NCBI GenBank assembly: GCA_937898525.1
Contig: CALCBC010000101.1
Location: forward strand, 1 to 18,378
DNA from: an uncultured Sphingomonadales bacterium
GTDB taxonomy: Bacteria; Pseudomonadota; Alphaproteobacteria; Sphingomonadales; Sphingomonadaceae
Direction of reading: 5' to 3'
DNA: 18,378 bases
The translations under genes were made by a program, and so were the position numbers. The notes beneath the pieces are model-generated. The model ran no database searches and was not told the DNA's origin. It saw only the letters and a list, made by a program, of their open reading frames with translations. This document shows positions 1 through 7,459 of this stretch, one piece after another. Numbering within the stretch: position 1 is the first letter of the stretch; each line of letters opens with the position of its first letter.

Positions 1-53
1 AGAAGACCCGTCCTCTCAGGAGTTGGGGCCTCCGGCAATCCCGGGGCGGTTCA
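1..53 (-). repeat. Left copy of a 53-bp terminal inverted repeat; probable IS3-type insertion sequence end
   Basis: Bases 1-53 are the exact reverse complement of bases 18326-18378, and the match stops abruptly at base 54. Read on the minus strand from base 53 outward, it begins TGAACCGCCCCGGG. That fits the 5'-TG...CA-3' tips of IS3-family elements and, from memory, resembles tips of IS3 elements in proteobacteria. The rest of the element, including its transposase, would lie left of the window, so no transposase can be seen. The perfect repeat is certain; the IS assignment is an inference. Assembly graphs also tend to break at such repeats, so the window may be a contig bounded by an IS rather than a composite transposon. 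Confidence 0.75.
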
Positions 54-391
54 GGGTCGCCGCTTGGCGAGGGAGACAGCGCATCCGAAATACCCCAGCC
101 AGCGGAAGTTCCGGCAGTCATACAATGCTTGCTCCATTGATAAGATAATGTGATCAAATGATCTGATATTTAGATTTGCGTTCTTAATGTGACCGAAATA
201 GCTTGACCCATCACTCAGCCGCAAGGCTCATCTAAGCTGTCGGCCAACTCGCGCGTCTGCGGCGCCTTGGAGGTTTCCGCCAGGAGCGGGCGTTATGAGG
301 GCGCTCATTTCTGGCGGGAACGGCCAAGGAAGAATCCTCCGGATGCGAACTCCGAAATCGAGCACCCAAACATCACTTTCAGGAGCGGCTC
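54..391. other. 338-bp gene-free region upstream of the first GH3 gene
   Basis: There is no convincing coding sequence here: a short frame from 295 overlaps the GH3 start and matches no family I recognise. Bases 120-200 are AT-rich compared with the rest of the window and are the likely promoter/operator zone. Bases 54-120 and 240-340 look like ordinary GC-rich spacer. A TTGACC at 203-208 could be a -35 element, but I see no good -10 at normal spacing, so I do not call a promoter. AGGAG at 381-385 lies 6 bases before the GH3 start codon and is a good ribosome-binding site. Confidence 0.6.
146..192. promoter_or_regulatory. Candidate operator zone upstream of the first GH3 gene
   Basis: The octamer TAATGTGA occurs twice on the same strand, at 146-153 and 185-192 (39 bp start to start). 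An inverted repeat, GATCA-AA-TGATC, spans 152-163 and contains TGATCA. The zone is AT-rich. The left octamer has a TGTGA half-site, but no TCACA half follows at the right distance, so I do not call a CRP site. The repeats are directly visible; their role as regulator-binding sites for the downstream glucosidase gene is a guess from position. Confidence 0.35.
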
Positions 392-2626
392 ATGAGGTCA
401 TTCAGACTCGCGGCGTTGTTGCTCACCGGCGTTTCGGTCGTAACCCCTCTAGCGGCGCAAGACCGCTCGCTGCAGGCGCAATCAGTGGAGCGTCCATGGA
501 TGAACGCCGGGCTCGTGCCCGAGAGGCGCGCAGAGCTCATCCTCATGGCGATGACGCTCGATGAGAAGGTTGCGCTGCTCCACGGGCCCATGGCGATGCC
601 GTTCGGTGACTTCACGTTGCCCAACGGGGCGATCGGCTCGGCCGGCCTGATACCCGGCAACCCGCGCCTCGGCATCCCAGCGCTGCAGGAGAGCGACGCG
701 AGCCTCGGGGTCACCAACCCGATGCTGGTGCGCGGGGCCGCCGACATGTCGACCGCACTCCCCTCGGGCCTAGCGCTCGCCGCGACCTTCAGTCCGGCGA
801 TGGCCTACGAAGGCGGCCGGATGGTCGGTGCCGAGGCTCGGGCGAAGACGATCAACGTGCAACTCGCGGGCGGGGTCAACCTGCTCCGCGATCCGCGCAA
901 CGGCCGCAACTTCGAGTATGTCGGCGAGGATCCGCTGCTCGCCGGCGTCATGGCTGGAGAATCGGTTCGGGGCATTCAGGCCAATGGGATCATCTCGACC
1001 GTGAAGCACTTCGCGCTGAACGATCAGGAGCATAACCGGATGACCGCTGACTCGGTCATCGGAGAGGCGGCGGCGCGCGAGAGCGACCTGCTGGCGTTCC
1101 AGATCGCCATCGAGCGCGGCAGGCCGGGCTCGGTGATGTGCGCCTACAACCTGATCAACGGCGTCTACGGCTGCCAGCACCCGTGGTTGCTCAACGACGT
1201 GCTCAAGGGCGACTGGAACTATCCGGGCTTCGTCATGTCCGACTGGGGCGCGGTGCACGAGCTCGGCGCGTTCGTCGCCGGGCTCGACCAGCAATCGGGC
1301 GAGCAGCTCGACCGCGAGGTATGGTTCGACAAGCCGCTCAGGGACGGTGTCGCCGCGGGCACGATCCCGGCCGCACGGGTCAACGATGCCGCGCGCCGCG
1401 TGCTGACCGCGATGTTCGCCGCCGGGCTGTTCGACCGTCAGCCGGCCAAGGAGGCGATCGACTTCGCGAGCCACGCGGCCATCGCGCAACACGAGGCCGA
1501 GGAGGCGATCGTGCTGCTGCAGAACCGCGACGGACTGCTGCCGCTGGCGGCGAGCGCCAGGCGCATCGCGGTGATCGGCGGGCACGCCGATGCTGGGGTG
1601 CCCTCGGGCGCCGGGTCGTCGCAGGTGACCAGTCCGTGGCGCGAGCCCGGCATACCGTTGCGCAGCGTGCCGCTCGGGGGCGAGGGGATGATGGCCGCCT
1701 TCGCCAACGTCGTGTTCCATCCCTCGCCGCCGCTCGGCGCCTTGCGCGCGCGCTTCAAGGACGCGCAGGTCAGCTTCGACACCGGCGCCTACCCGCAGGC
1801 GGCCGCGGCGGCGGCCCGCGACGCCGACGTCGCGATCGTGTTCGTCTACCAGCCCTCGGGCGAAGGTGACGACGTGCCGAGCATGGACCTGCCGTATGGC
1901 CAGGACGCGCTGGTCGAGGCGGTCGCCGCAGCCAACGCCAACACCGTCGTCGTCCTGCAGACGGGCAATCCCGTCAACCTGCCGTGGGCCGGCAAGGTCG
2001 GCGCGATCGTGCAGGCCTGGTATTCCGGCCAGCGCGGCGGCGAGGCGATCGCCCGGGTGCTGACCGGCGAGGTCAATCCTTCGGGCCGCCTGCCGCTGAC
2101 CTGGCCGCGCAGCGAGAGCCAGCTGCCGCGCCCGGTCATTCCCGGTACGGGCGCGGCGCCCGACGCCCGGGTCACGGTGAATTACGATATCGAGGGCTCC
2201 GACGTCGGCTATCGCTGGTTCGCCCGCGAGCGCCTGACGCCGCTCTACTGGTTCGGGCACGGGCTCAGCTACACCCGCTTCGGGTACGATGACCTGGCGG
2301 TCACCGGCGGCGCCACCGTCAATGCCAGCGTGACCGTCACGAACGCGGGCGACCGGCCGGGCAAGGAGGTGGTCCAGCTCTACCTCACGGGGACACCCAG
2401 CGGCAGCCAGCGGCGGCTGCTCGGGTTCGAGAAGGTCGATCTCGCCCCGGGTGAAAGCAGGCGAGTCACCCTGACGGCCGACCCGCGGCTGCTCGCCGAA
2501 TACGACGTCTCCAGGCGCGGCTGGGCGATCGCCCCCGGCGACTACCAGGTCGCGATCGGTGCCGACGCCGGGACGATGACGCTGGCCGGCAACGTCAGGC
2601 TCTCGAGTCGGACCCTGAAACCCTAG
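392..2626 (+). CDS. Exported glycoside hydrolase family 3 beta-glucosidase (copy 1)
   Basis: This 744-residue GH3 enzyme probably hydrolyses beta-glucosides in the periplasm or at the cell surface. Residues 1-23 form a Sec signal peptide (charged MRSFR, hydrophobic core, then PLAAQ). The TIM-barrel domain covers about 35-345. It carries the KHFALND motif (Lys205-His206), a GRNFEY segment with Glu175, and the nucleophile motif VMSDWGA with Asp284. The alpha/beta sandwich domain covers about 370-580; Glu491 in PSGEGDD is the likely acid/base. A fibronectin-III-like domain (about 640-735) ends the protein, giving the usual three-domain length. AGGAG lies 6 bases before the ATG. The stop codon overlaps that of the convergent CoA-transferase gene. 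A clear paralogue lies at 4877-7105. GH3 also includes xylosidases and N-acetylglucosaminidases, so substrate is not fixed by sequence; the nearby glucokinase favours glucose release. Confidence 0.93.
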   Translation: MRSFRLAALLLTGVSVVTPLAAQDRSLQAQSVERPWMNAGLVPERRAELILMAMTLDEKVALLHGPMAMPFGDFTLPNGAIGSAGLIPGNPRLGIPALQESDASLGVTNPMLVRGAADMSTALPSGLALAATFSPAMAYEGGRMVGAEARAKTINVQLAGGVNLLRDPRNGRNFEYVGEDPLLAGVMAGESVRGIQANGIISTVKHFALNDQEHNRMTADSVIGEAAARESDLLAFQIAIERGRPGSVMCAYNLINGVYGCQHPWLLNDVLKGDWNYPGFVMSDWGAVHELGAFVAGLDQQSGEQLDREVWFDKPLRDGVAAGTIPAARVNDAARRVLTAMFAAGLFDRQPAKEAIDFASHAAIAQHEAEEAIVLLQNRDGLLPLAASARRIAVIGGHADAGVPSGAGSSQVTSPWREPGIPLRSVPLGGEGMMAAFANVVFHPSPPLGALRARFKDAQVSFDTGAYPQAAAAAARDADVAIVFVYQPSGEGDDVPSMDLPYGQDALVEAVAAANANTVVVLQTGNPVNLPWAGKVGAIVQAWYSGQRGGEAIARVLTGEVNPSGRLPLTWPRSESQLPRPVIPGTGAAPDARVTVNYDIEGSDVGYRWFARERLTPLYWFGHGLSYTRFGYDDLAVTGGATVNASVTVTNAGDRPGKEVVQLYLTGTPSGSQRRLLGFEKVDLAPGESRRVTLTADPRLLAEYDVSRRGWAIAPGDYQVAIGADAGTMTLAGNVRLSSRTLKP

Positions 2627-3852
2627 GAAGAGTTCGGAAGCAGCAACTCGTTGCCGATGCGGGTGGAATGCTCGGCCACGATCCCGCGCTCGAGCAGAGA
2701 CTCGATCGCCTCGCCGCCATAGCCGAGCTCCGCGAGGATCGACCGGGTGTCGCCACCCAGTTTCGGTGCGGGCCGGTCGGCGTCCGCCTGTCCTGCGCGA
2801 AAGGGCGAGCGAATGGCAATCATCTCCCCTTCGGTGGGATGCGTGAATTCCTCGAACAGGCCGACGTCGGCCAGGTGCGGATCGTCGAACACCTCGTTCA
2901 GCCCGTTGATCGGCGCGCAGGGGATGTCGAGCCGCCGGAGTTCGGCAAGCCAGTCCTCGGCGGATCTGCTGATCATCACCTCGTCGAGCACCTTGTACAG
3001 CATGTCGATGTTGCGGCTGCGCTCGACCGGATCGAGCACGCGGGGGTCCGCAGCCAGATCCTTTCGCCCGATTAGGCCCAGGAATCGCTCCCAGTGAGCG
3101 GTCGTGTAGGGCAGGACCGCGATGAAACCGTCCTGTGTCCTGTGCGGTCTCCGGAACGGAGACTGGAGCCTCTCGTAGCCCATCTTTCCCAACGGAGGGA
3201 CGAAGCTTCGTCCCGCAAGCTGTTCGGCCATCAGGAACGACACCATCGCTTCGAACATCGGGATTTCGAGACAGACCGCCTCGCCTCGCGCCTCGCGCGC
3301 GCTGTAGGCCGCCAGCGCGCCTATCGCGAGATGCAGACCGCCGACCTTGTCGGCAACGATGCTGGGCAAGAACCGGGGCTCCCCCGCAGCATTGGCGTTG
3401 AGCGACGCCAATCCGGAGCGTGCCTGGATGATGTCGTCGTACGCCGGCTCGGCCGCGTCTCGGCCCCCGGCGCCAAACCCCGAGGTGTAGCAGTACGCGA
3501 TCTTCGGATTGACCTGCTTCAGCCGTTCGAAGCCGATACCGAGCCGGGCCGCCGATTGGGGCCGCATGTTGTGCACGACGAGGTCAGCCCGTGCGACCAT
3601 CGCGTCGACCAGCGCCAGCCCCTCCTGCGTCCGAACATCGATCGCGATCGACTTCTTGTTGCGGTTCAGGTTCATGAACCCTGCGCCCATGTCGTTCGAG
3701 CGGCCCGGCCTGACCGAGCGGAATCCGTCGCCAAGCAGCGGTTCGACCTTCGTAACGTCCGCTCCGAGGTCGGCCAGGGTCTGCGTCGCATAGGGGCCGA
3801 GAACGACAGTCGTGAAATCCAGCACGCGAATGCCGTTCAGAAGGTGAAGCAT
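2623..3852 (-). CDS. Family III CoA-transferase (CaiB/BaiF, formyl-CoA transferase type)
   Basis: This is a 409-residue cytoplasmic CoA-transferase without a signal peptide. It would move CoA from a donor thioester onto a free carboxylic acid. The N-terminus (GIRVLDFTTVVLGPYATQTL, then LGADVTKVEP) is typical of the family. The catalytic aspartate is Asp168 in IVADKVGG, matching the Asp near 169 of formyl-CoA transferase and CaiB. The segment PAYDDIIQARSG lacks the GHD motif of the related acyl-CoA racemases, which argues against a racemase. I chose the ATG at 3852 because GGAG precedes it by 8 bases; an in-frame TTG at 3876 would add 8 residues but lacks a ribosome-binding site. It is divergent from a LysR gene, its probable regulator. 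The substrate is not visible. With HMG-CoA lyase and a citrate-type carrier in the same window, HMG is a reasonable candidate, by analogy with human SUGCT. Confidence 0.9.
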   Translation of the reverse strand: MLHLLNGIRVLDFTTVVLGPYATQTLADLGADVTKVEPLLGDGFRSVRPGRSNDMGAGFMNLNRNKKSIAIDVRTQEGLALVDAMVARADLVVHNMRPQSAARLGIGFERLKQVNPKIAYCYTSGFGAGGRDAAEPAYDDIIQARSGLASLNANAAGEPRFLPSIVADKVGGLHLAIGALAAYSAREARGEAVCLEIPMFEAMVSFLMAEQLAGRSFVPPLGKMGYERLQSPFRRPHRTQDGFIAVLPYTTAHWERFLGLIGRKDLAADPRVLDPVERSRNIDMLYKVLDEVMISRSAEDWLAELRRLDIPCAPINGLNEVFDDPHLADVGLFEEFTHPTEGEMIAIRSPFRAGQADADRPAPKLGGDTRSILAELGYGGEAIESLLERGIVAEHSTRIGNELLLPNSS

Positions 3853-3957
3853 CCTGTCCACTCCAATCTCGGGCAACCGATAACCAGAAATCTTTCATTC
3901 ACAAACCGAACATTCCTGATACAATTATAACCATACCTGATCAGTGGAGTAGGCTTG
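3853..3957. promoter_or_regulatory. Divergent promoter between the CoA-transferase and LysR genes
   Basis: This 105-bp AT-rich gap separates two divergent genes. A perfect TATAAT lies on the minus strand at 3924-3929, about 70 bases from the CoA-transferase ATG, but no good -35 hexamer sits upstream of it, as is common for activator-dependent promoters. The hexamer CCTGAT is repeated on the plus strand at 3915-3920 and 3936-3941, 21 bp apart (two helical turns). The second copy is part of the palindrome CTGATCAG (3937-3944), which falls near the -35 position of the minus-strand promoter. This is the usual place for LysR activator binding. GGAG at 3946-3949 serves the LysR start. The sequence elements are direct observations; regulator binding is inferred. 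Confidence 0.55.
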
Positions 3958-4863
3958 ATGCGCGAGGCGCCGCGGGTAAACCTGAAGCATCTGCGCGCCT
4001 TCATCAGCGTAGCACAGAACCGCAACTTCACTCGCGCGGCGCGCGAAATCGGCCTGTCGCAACCCGCGATCAGCGCGCTGATCTCGCAGCTCGAGGAGGA
4101 CCTCGGCACCCAGTTGCTCGAACGAACGACGCGGCAGGTGTTGCTGACCCCGGCCGGCACGGAGTTCGAGGTGTCCGCTGCGCGCATCCTGCAGGATTTC
4201 GAACATGCCGTGCTCGAGGTGAAAGGGCATGCCAGGCTCACGCGTGGCCGGCTCGCCATCGGCGCCCTGCCCTCGCTGTGCGAGTTCCTGCTTCCCGGCA
4301 TCCTCGAGCGCTTTCATCGCGAACATCCGGCGATCGAGTTGAGCGTGATGGACTTGTCTGCCGACCAGATCATCGAAGCCGCGCAAATTCAATCGATCGA
4401 CTTCGGCATAAGCTATGTCGGGAAGCACGATCCATTCCTGTTGGAGCCTCTGCTGGACGACCGGCTGGTTGCGGTCGCCGCGCGTGGCCTGCCGACCGAG
4501 CACGACAGCAAGATCTCGTGGGCGGAACTGTCGCGCCACGAGGTCATCGCGATGGCTCCCGGGACGAGCATGCGCGGCCTCGTTGACGCCGGCGCCCACG
4601 CGGCAGGCGTGCGGCTCGAGATCATCCTGCAGCCGCGGCAGATGGCGTCTGCGATCGCTTACGCACAAGCCGGCCTCGGGGTGACCCTGCTCCCGTCATC
4701 GGTCGCTCGGCCGACCCCGCAGCACAAGGTGCTGGAGGTCGTCGGCCCTACCGTGCGACGACCGATCTCGATCGTCCGCTCTCCCGACGCGGTCACGCCC
4801 CCGCCGGCGCAGGCATTTCTCGAGATGCTGCACGAGGCGGTGGCGAAGCCCGAGATCGGCTAG
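3958..4863 (+). CDS. LysR-type transcriptional regulator
   Basis: This 301-residue protein has normal length for a LysR regulator. A winged helix-turn-helix occupies about residues 8-67. The recognition region RAAREIGLSQPAISALISQL (about 26-45) and LFERT-like QLLERTTRQVLLTPAG are diagnostic. A periplasmic-binding-protein-like effector domain follows from about 92. The ATG at 3958 has GGAG 8 bases upstream; the TTG at 3955 is an alternative that adds one residue. It is divergent from the CoA-transferase gene and shares a short promoter region with it, so it most likely activates that gene and represses itself. The co-inducer cannot be read from the sequence; a pathway acid or its CoA ester would be typical. 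Its stop is 13 bp from the stop of the convergent second GH3 gene. Confidence 0.93.
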   Translation: MREAPRVNLKHLRAFISVAQNRNFTRAAREIGLSQPAISALISQLEEDLGTQLLERTTRQVLLTPAGTEFEVSAARILQDFEHAVLEVKGHARLTRGRLAIGALPSLCEFLLPGILERFHREHPAIELSVMDLSADQIIEAAQIQSIDFGISYVGKHDPFLLEPLLDDRLVAVAARGLPTEHDSKISWAELSRHEVIAMAPGTSMRGLVDAGAHAAGVRLEIILQPRQMASAIAYAQAGLGVTLLPSSVARPTPQHKVLEVVGPTVRRPISIVRSPDAVTPPPAQAFLEMLHEAVAKPEIG

Positions 4864-4876
4864 CCCTCGCTGCCAG

Positions 4877-7105
4877 TCAGAACGGGTCGGCCGATACGGC
4901 CGCGGGGTCGATCGCGACCTCGATCGTTTGCACGATGTCGCGCGACGAACGGCCGACCGAGATGCGATAGGTTCCCCCGGCAATGCGCCAGCCGCCGGCT
5001 TCGTCGAAAGTCGCCAGCATGCGCGGATCGATCGGGATCGCCACTTCCGCGCTCGCGCCGAGCGCGAGATCGACTTTCGCGAAACCCGCGAGCCGCTGCG
5101 GAACTTCCAGCCCCGGACCCGAAACGTAGATCTGGGGTACGGTCTTGCCCGCCCGTGGCCCTTCGTTGCGGGCCACGAGCCGGACTGTCACCGAACCCCC
5201 GGCCACTTCCGCCGAGAGGTCGTCAAAGGAGAAGTCGGTGTACGACAGGCCATGCCCGAAGGCGAACGCCGGCGTGTGCCCCTTGGCATCGAACCACTTG
5301 TAGCCGGCCACCGAACCCTCGCTATATCGGAACTCCCCCGATCCAGGCGCTTGGGGATGCGGCAGCTGGTCAAGGCTGTCGGGAAACGTGTTCGGCAGAT
5401 GCCCAGAAGGATTGACGCGCCCGGTGAGCACGTCGGCGATCGCCTGGCCGCCTTGCGTGCCGGGAAACCAGGCGGTGAGGATCGCGTCGACCCGGTCGCG
5501 CCACGGCGTGAGCACGGCTCCACCGCTCTGGAGCACGACCACCGTGCGGTCGTTCGCCGCCGCGACCTGTTCGATGAGCTGGTCCTGATTGTCGGGGAGC
5601 GTCAGCGACACGTCAAAGCTCTCGCCCGCCCATTGCGTCGCGAAGACGATGGCCACGTCGGCATCGCGAGCCGCGGCGGCAGCCGCGGCACGGTCGCGGC
5701 CATCGACGTACACCACCTCGGCATCGGGCAGCCGATCGCGCAGCGCGTCGAGCGGAGGCGAGGGATAATACATCACCGGACCGGGCCAGAAGGTCGGCTG
5801 CAGGCCCGGCACGGCATTGCCGCCCACCGGGTAGACCAGCGAGGAACCGCCCCCGGCCAGCACCCCCTTGTCGGCGTGACCGCCGATCAGCACGATTCGG
5901 CGCGTCGTCGCAGCCAACGGCAAAACGTCGTTGTCGTTCTTGAGCAGGACCATCGAGTCCGCCGCCGCGGAGCGTGTGACCTCTGCGTGCGAGGCGAGCA
6001 TGGCATCGGGCAGCTGCATCGGCGCTTCGGTCACGGGATGGTCGAACAGCCCGTGTTCGAACATTGCATAGAGAATGCGCGAAACGGCCCGGTCGACCAG
6101 CTCCTGGCCGACCTCGCCCGACGCTTGTGCGGCGGCGAGATCCTCACCGAAGAACGGCCGCTGGTCGAACGGAAAGCCGGACTGCTGGTCGAGGCCCGCG
6201 CGCAACGCCTTGGCCGTGGAGTGCGTCGCACCCCAATCGGACATCACGTATCCCGGCCATTGCCAGGCGTCCCGCAGCACGTCGTCCAGCAGCCATTCGC
6301 TTTCGCAGGCGAAATCGCCGTCGACCTTGTTGTAGGCGCACATCACCGATCCGGGTTGGCCCTTCTCGATCGCGATCTTGAACGCCAGGAGATCGGACAT
6401 CCGGGCCGCATCGTGATCGATGATCACGTTGCCCTGATTGCGGTCGGTTTCCTGGTCGTTCAGCGCGAAGTGCTTGATCGTCGAAATGATGTGGTTGGAC
6501 TGGACCCCGGCGATGGCTGCACCGACGATGCTGCCGGCCAGGAGGGGGTCTTCGCCGCCATACTCGAAGTTGCGGCCGTTGCGCGGCTCGCGCTCGAGGT
6601 TGACCCCGCCGGCAAGCATCACGTTGAAGCCCGATGCGCGCGCCTCGGCACCGATTATCGCACCGCCGCGGAACGCCAGGCGCTCATCCCAGCTGGCCGC
6701 GACGGCCAGGTTCGACGGCAACGCCGTACGCTCACGTTTTTGCGCCGCACCTCCCTGAGTGGCGACACCGATCGCCGCGTCGGTCTGCCATTGCGGGGGT
6801 ATGCCAAGCCGCGGGATGCCGGGCACGTAACCGGCCGATCCCTGGCGACTCTCCGGCGGCGCTTTCGACCCTCGGGGCGGGAAGTCGGTGGCAAAATAGC
6901 CCATCATCAGAATGCGCTTCTCCGCGGGCGTCATTTGACCGAGCAGGAGCTCGACGCGCTGTTCCGATGACAGCGCGTCGTTCATCCACGGCCGAGCCGC
7001 GGGAGCTGGTGCGCTCGCGGCGCTCTCTTGTGCGACGGCATCAACGCCGGTCCCGATTCCCGTGCCGGCAAGCAAGACTGCCACCATCAGATTCCGCATA
7101 CGCAT
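4877..7105 (-). CDS. Exported glycoside hydrolase family 3 beta-glucosidase (copy 2)
   Basis: This 742-residue GH3 enzyme is clearly paralogous to the one at 392-2626. Both share the GGVNLxRxPRNGRNFEY block, KHFALND (Lys211-His212) and VMSDWGA (nucleophile Asp290). Glu495 in QWAGESFD is the likely acid/base. The domain order is signal peptide (1-26, ending VDAVAQ), TIM barrel (about 35-350), alpha/beta sandwich (about 385-590) and fibronectin-III-like end. The open frame extends upstream to 7234, but I chose the ATG at 7105. GGGAGA (minus strand, 7111-7116) lies 5 bases before it and a normal signal peptide then begins, while the upstream extension MVASQANPLAIARR is not signal-like. The acid/base loop and the segment after PSN differ between the two paralogues, so they may divide linkage or aglycone preferences. 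It is divergent from the TonB-dependent receptor gene. Confidence 0.92.
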   Translation of the reverse strand: MRMRNLMVAVLLAGTGIGTGVDAVAQESAASAPAPAARPWMNDALSSEQRVELLLGQMTPAEKRILMMGYFATDFPPRGSKAPPESRQGSAGYVPGIPRLGIPPQWQTDAAIGVATQGGAAQKRERTALPSNLAVAASWDERLAFRGGAIIGAEARASGFNVMLAGGVNLEREPRNGRNFEYGGEDPLLAGSIVGAAIAGVQSNHIISTIKHFALNDQETDRNQGNVIIDHDAARMSDLLAFKIAIEKGQPGSVMCAYNKVDGDFACESEWLLDDVLRDAWQWPGYVMSDWGATHSTAKALRAGLDQQSGFPFDQRPFFGEDLAAAQASGEVGQELVDRAVSRILYAMFEHGLFDHPVTEAPMQLPDAMLASHAEVTRSAAADSMVLLKNDNDVLPLAATTRRIVLIGGHADKGVLAGGGSSLVYPVGGNAVPGLQPTFWPGPVMYYPSPPLDALRDRLPDAEVVYVDGRDRAAAAAAARDADVAIVFATQWAGESFDVSLTLPDNQDQLIEQVAAANDRTVVVLQSGGAVLTPWRDRVDAILTAWFPGTQGGQAIADVLTGRVNPSGHLPNTFPDSLDQLPHPQAPGSGEFRYSEGSVAGYKWFDAKGHTPAFAFGHGLSYTDFSFDDLSAEVAGGSVTVRLVARNEGPRAGKTVPQIYVSGPGLEVPQRLAGFAKVDLALGASAEVAIPIDPRMLATFDEAGGWRIAGGTYRISVGRSSRDIVQTIEVAIDPAAVSADPF

Positions 7106-7152
7106 GAACGTCTCCCATCGGATCAGCCGCACTTCAAGACGAAGAGCCGAGC

Positions 7153-7168
7153 GCCCGACTTGTCGGGC
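7153..7168. promoter_or_regulatory. 16-bp palindrome in the leader of the second GH3 gene
   Basis: GCCCGACTTGTCGGGC is a perfect inverted repeat with 7-base arms around a central TT. It lies about 48 bases upstream of the GH3 start codon on the minus strand. It could be a dimeric repressor site or a small hairpin in the leader RNA. No U-run follows it on either strand, so it does not look like a terminator. The palindrome is certain; any function is inferred. Confidence 0.4.
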
Positions 7169-7258
7169 AGGCCACAGATTCATGGCCGCGCTCCGTCGTG
7201 CGATTGCGAGGGGATTGGCTTGTGACGCGACCATCAGGCAAGAGAAAATGTCTTATGG

Positions 7259-7319
7259 ATTGATCATCGATGGCTATCAATTCTCACGAGCCATTTATAC
7301 CTTTTGCTTATTGATCAAT
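7259..7319. promoter_or_regulatory. Paired ATTGATCA sites in the divergent intergenic region
   Basis: ATTGATCA occurs at 7259-7266 and again at 7310-7317, 51 bp apart (close to five helical turns). The second copy is part of the perfect 10-base palindrome ATTGATCAAT (7310-7319). Both lie in the AT-rich core between divergent genes. TGATCA also occurs in the other two candidate control regions, at 151-156 and 3938-3943. This suggests a common DNA-binding protein, but TGATCA also occurs by chance inside genes as Leu-Ile codons, so it is only a candidate. Confidence 0.35.
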
Positions 7320-7403
7320 TCAAAGTTTCGATTTCCCTACTAGACGTACCCCCTCCATCACCCCTCTCGACGGGGGGGGAGTCCAGGCCGGGCGCCTCGG
7401 CTT

Positions 7404-7436
7404 CCCCGCTGCGGCTCTGCGGGGCGTGAAACGCCC
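7404..7436 (+). promoter_or_regulatory. Two mutually exclusive hairpins in the receptor leader
   Basis: Hairpin A pairs CCCCGC (7404-7409) with GCGGGG (7419-7424) around a 9-base loop. Hairpin B pairs GGGCGT (7422-7427) with ACGCCC (7431-7436) around a GAA loop, and can be extended past a bulge. Bases 7422-7424 belong to both, so only one can form at a time. They end about 24 bases before the receptor start codon. This is the geometry of an attenuator or a translation-control leader, but a very GC-rich segment produces such pairings easily, so confidence is low. Confidence 0.25.
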
Positions 7437-7459
7437 GCGAAACATGGGGGAGACGGAAG

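Larger units (their letters stand above)
7106..7459. other. 354-bp divergent regulatory region between the second GH3 gene and the receptor gene
   Basis: There is no gene here. The region has three parts. Bases 7106-7235 are GC-rich and would be the GH3 leader; they include the palindrome at 7153-7168. Bases 7240-7345 are strongly AT-rich and hold two ATTGATCA sites, the likely shared promoter/operator. Bases 7346-7459 are very GC-rich, with a run of eight G at 7372-7379 and overlapping hairpins at 7404-7436. I could not pick one convincing sigma-70 promoter for either direction. Confidence 0.6.

Noticed and set aside
147..165. CRP-binding site
   Set aside because: The TGTGA half is present, but the other half does not match TCACA at the required spacing.
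770..2260. 496-residue open frame on the minus strand
   Set aside because: It lies wholly inside the GH3 gene in antisense, is Arg/Gly/Ala-rich low-complexity sequence typical of high-GC shadow frames, and has no family motif.
2623..3852. Alpha-methylacyl-CoA racemase instead of CoA-transferase
   Set aside because: The racemase GHD motif is absent (PAYDDIIQ is found), while the transferase Asp in IVADKVGG is at the expected place.
4928..6970. 680-residue open frame on the plus strand
   Set aside because: It is antisense to the second GH3 gene, which has complete motifs and a signal peptide. The antisense product is Arg/His-rich with no recognisable domain.
7106..7234. 43-residue N-terminal extension of the second GH3 protein
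   Set aside because: It lacks signal-peptide character and a ribosome-binding site. The ATG at 7105 has GGGAGA upstream and is followed directly by a good signal peptide.
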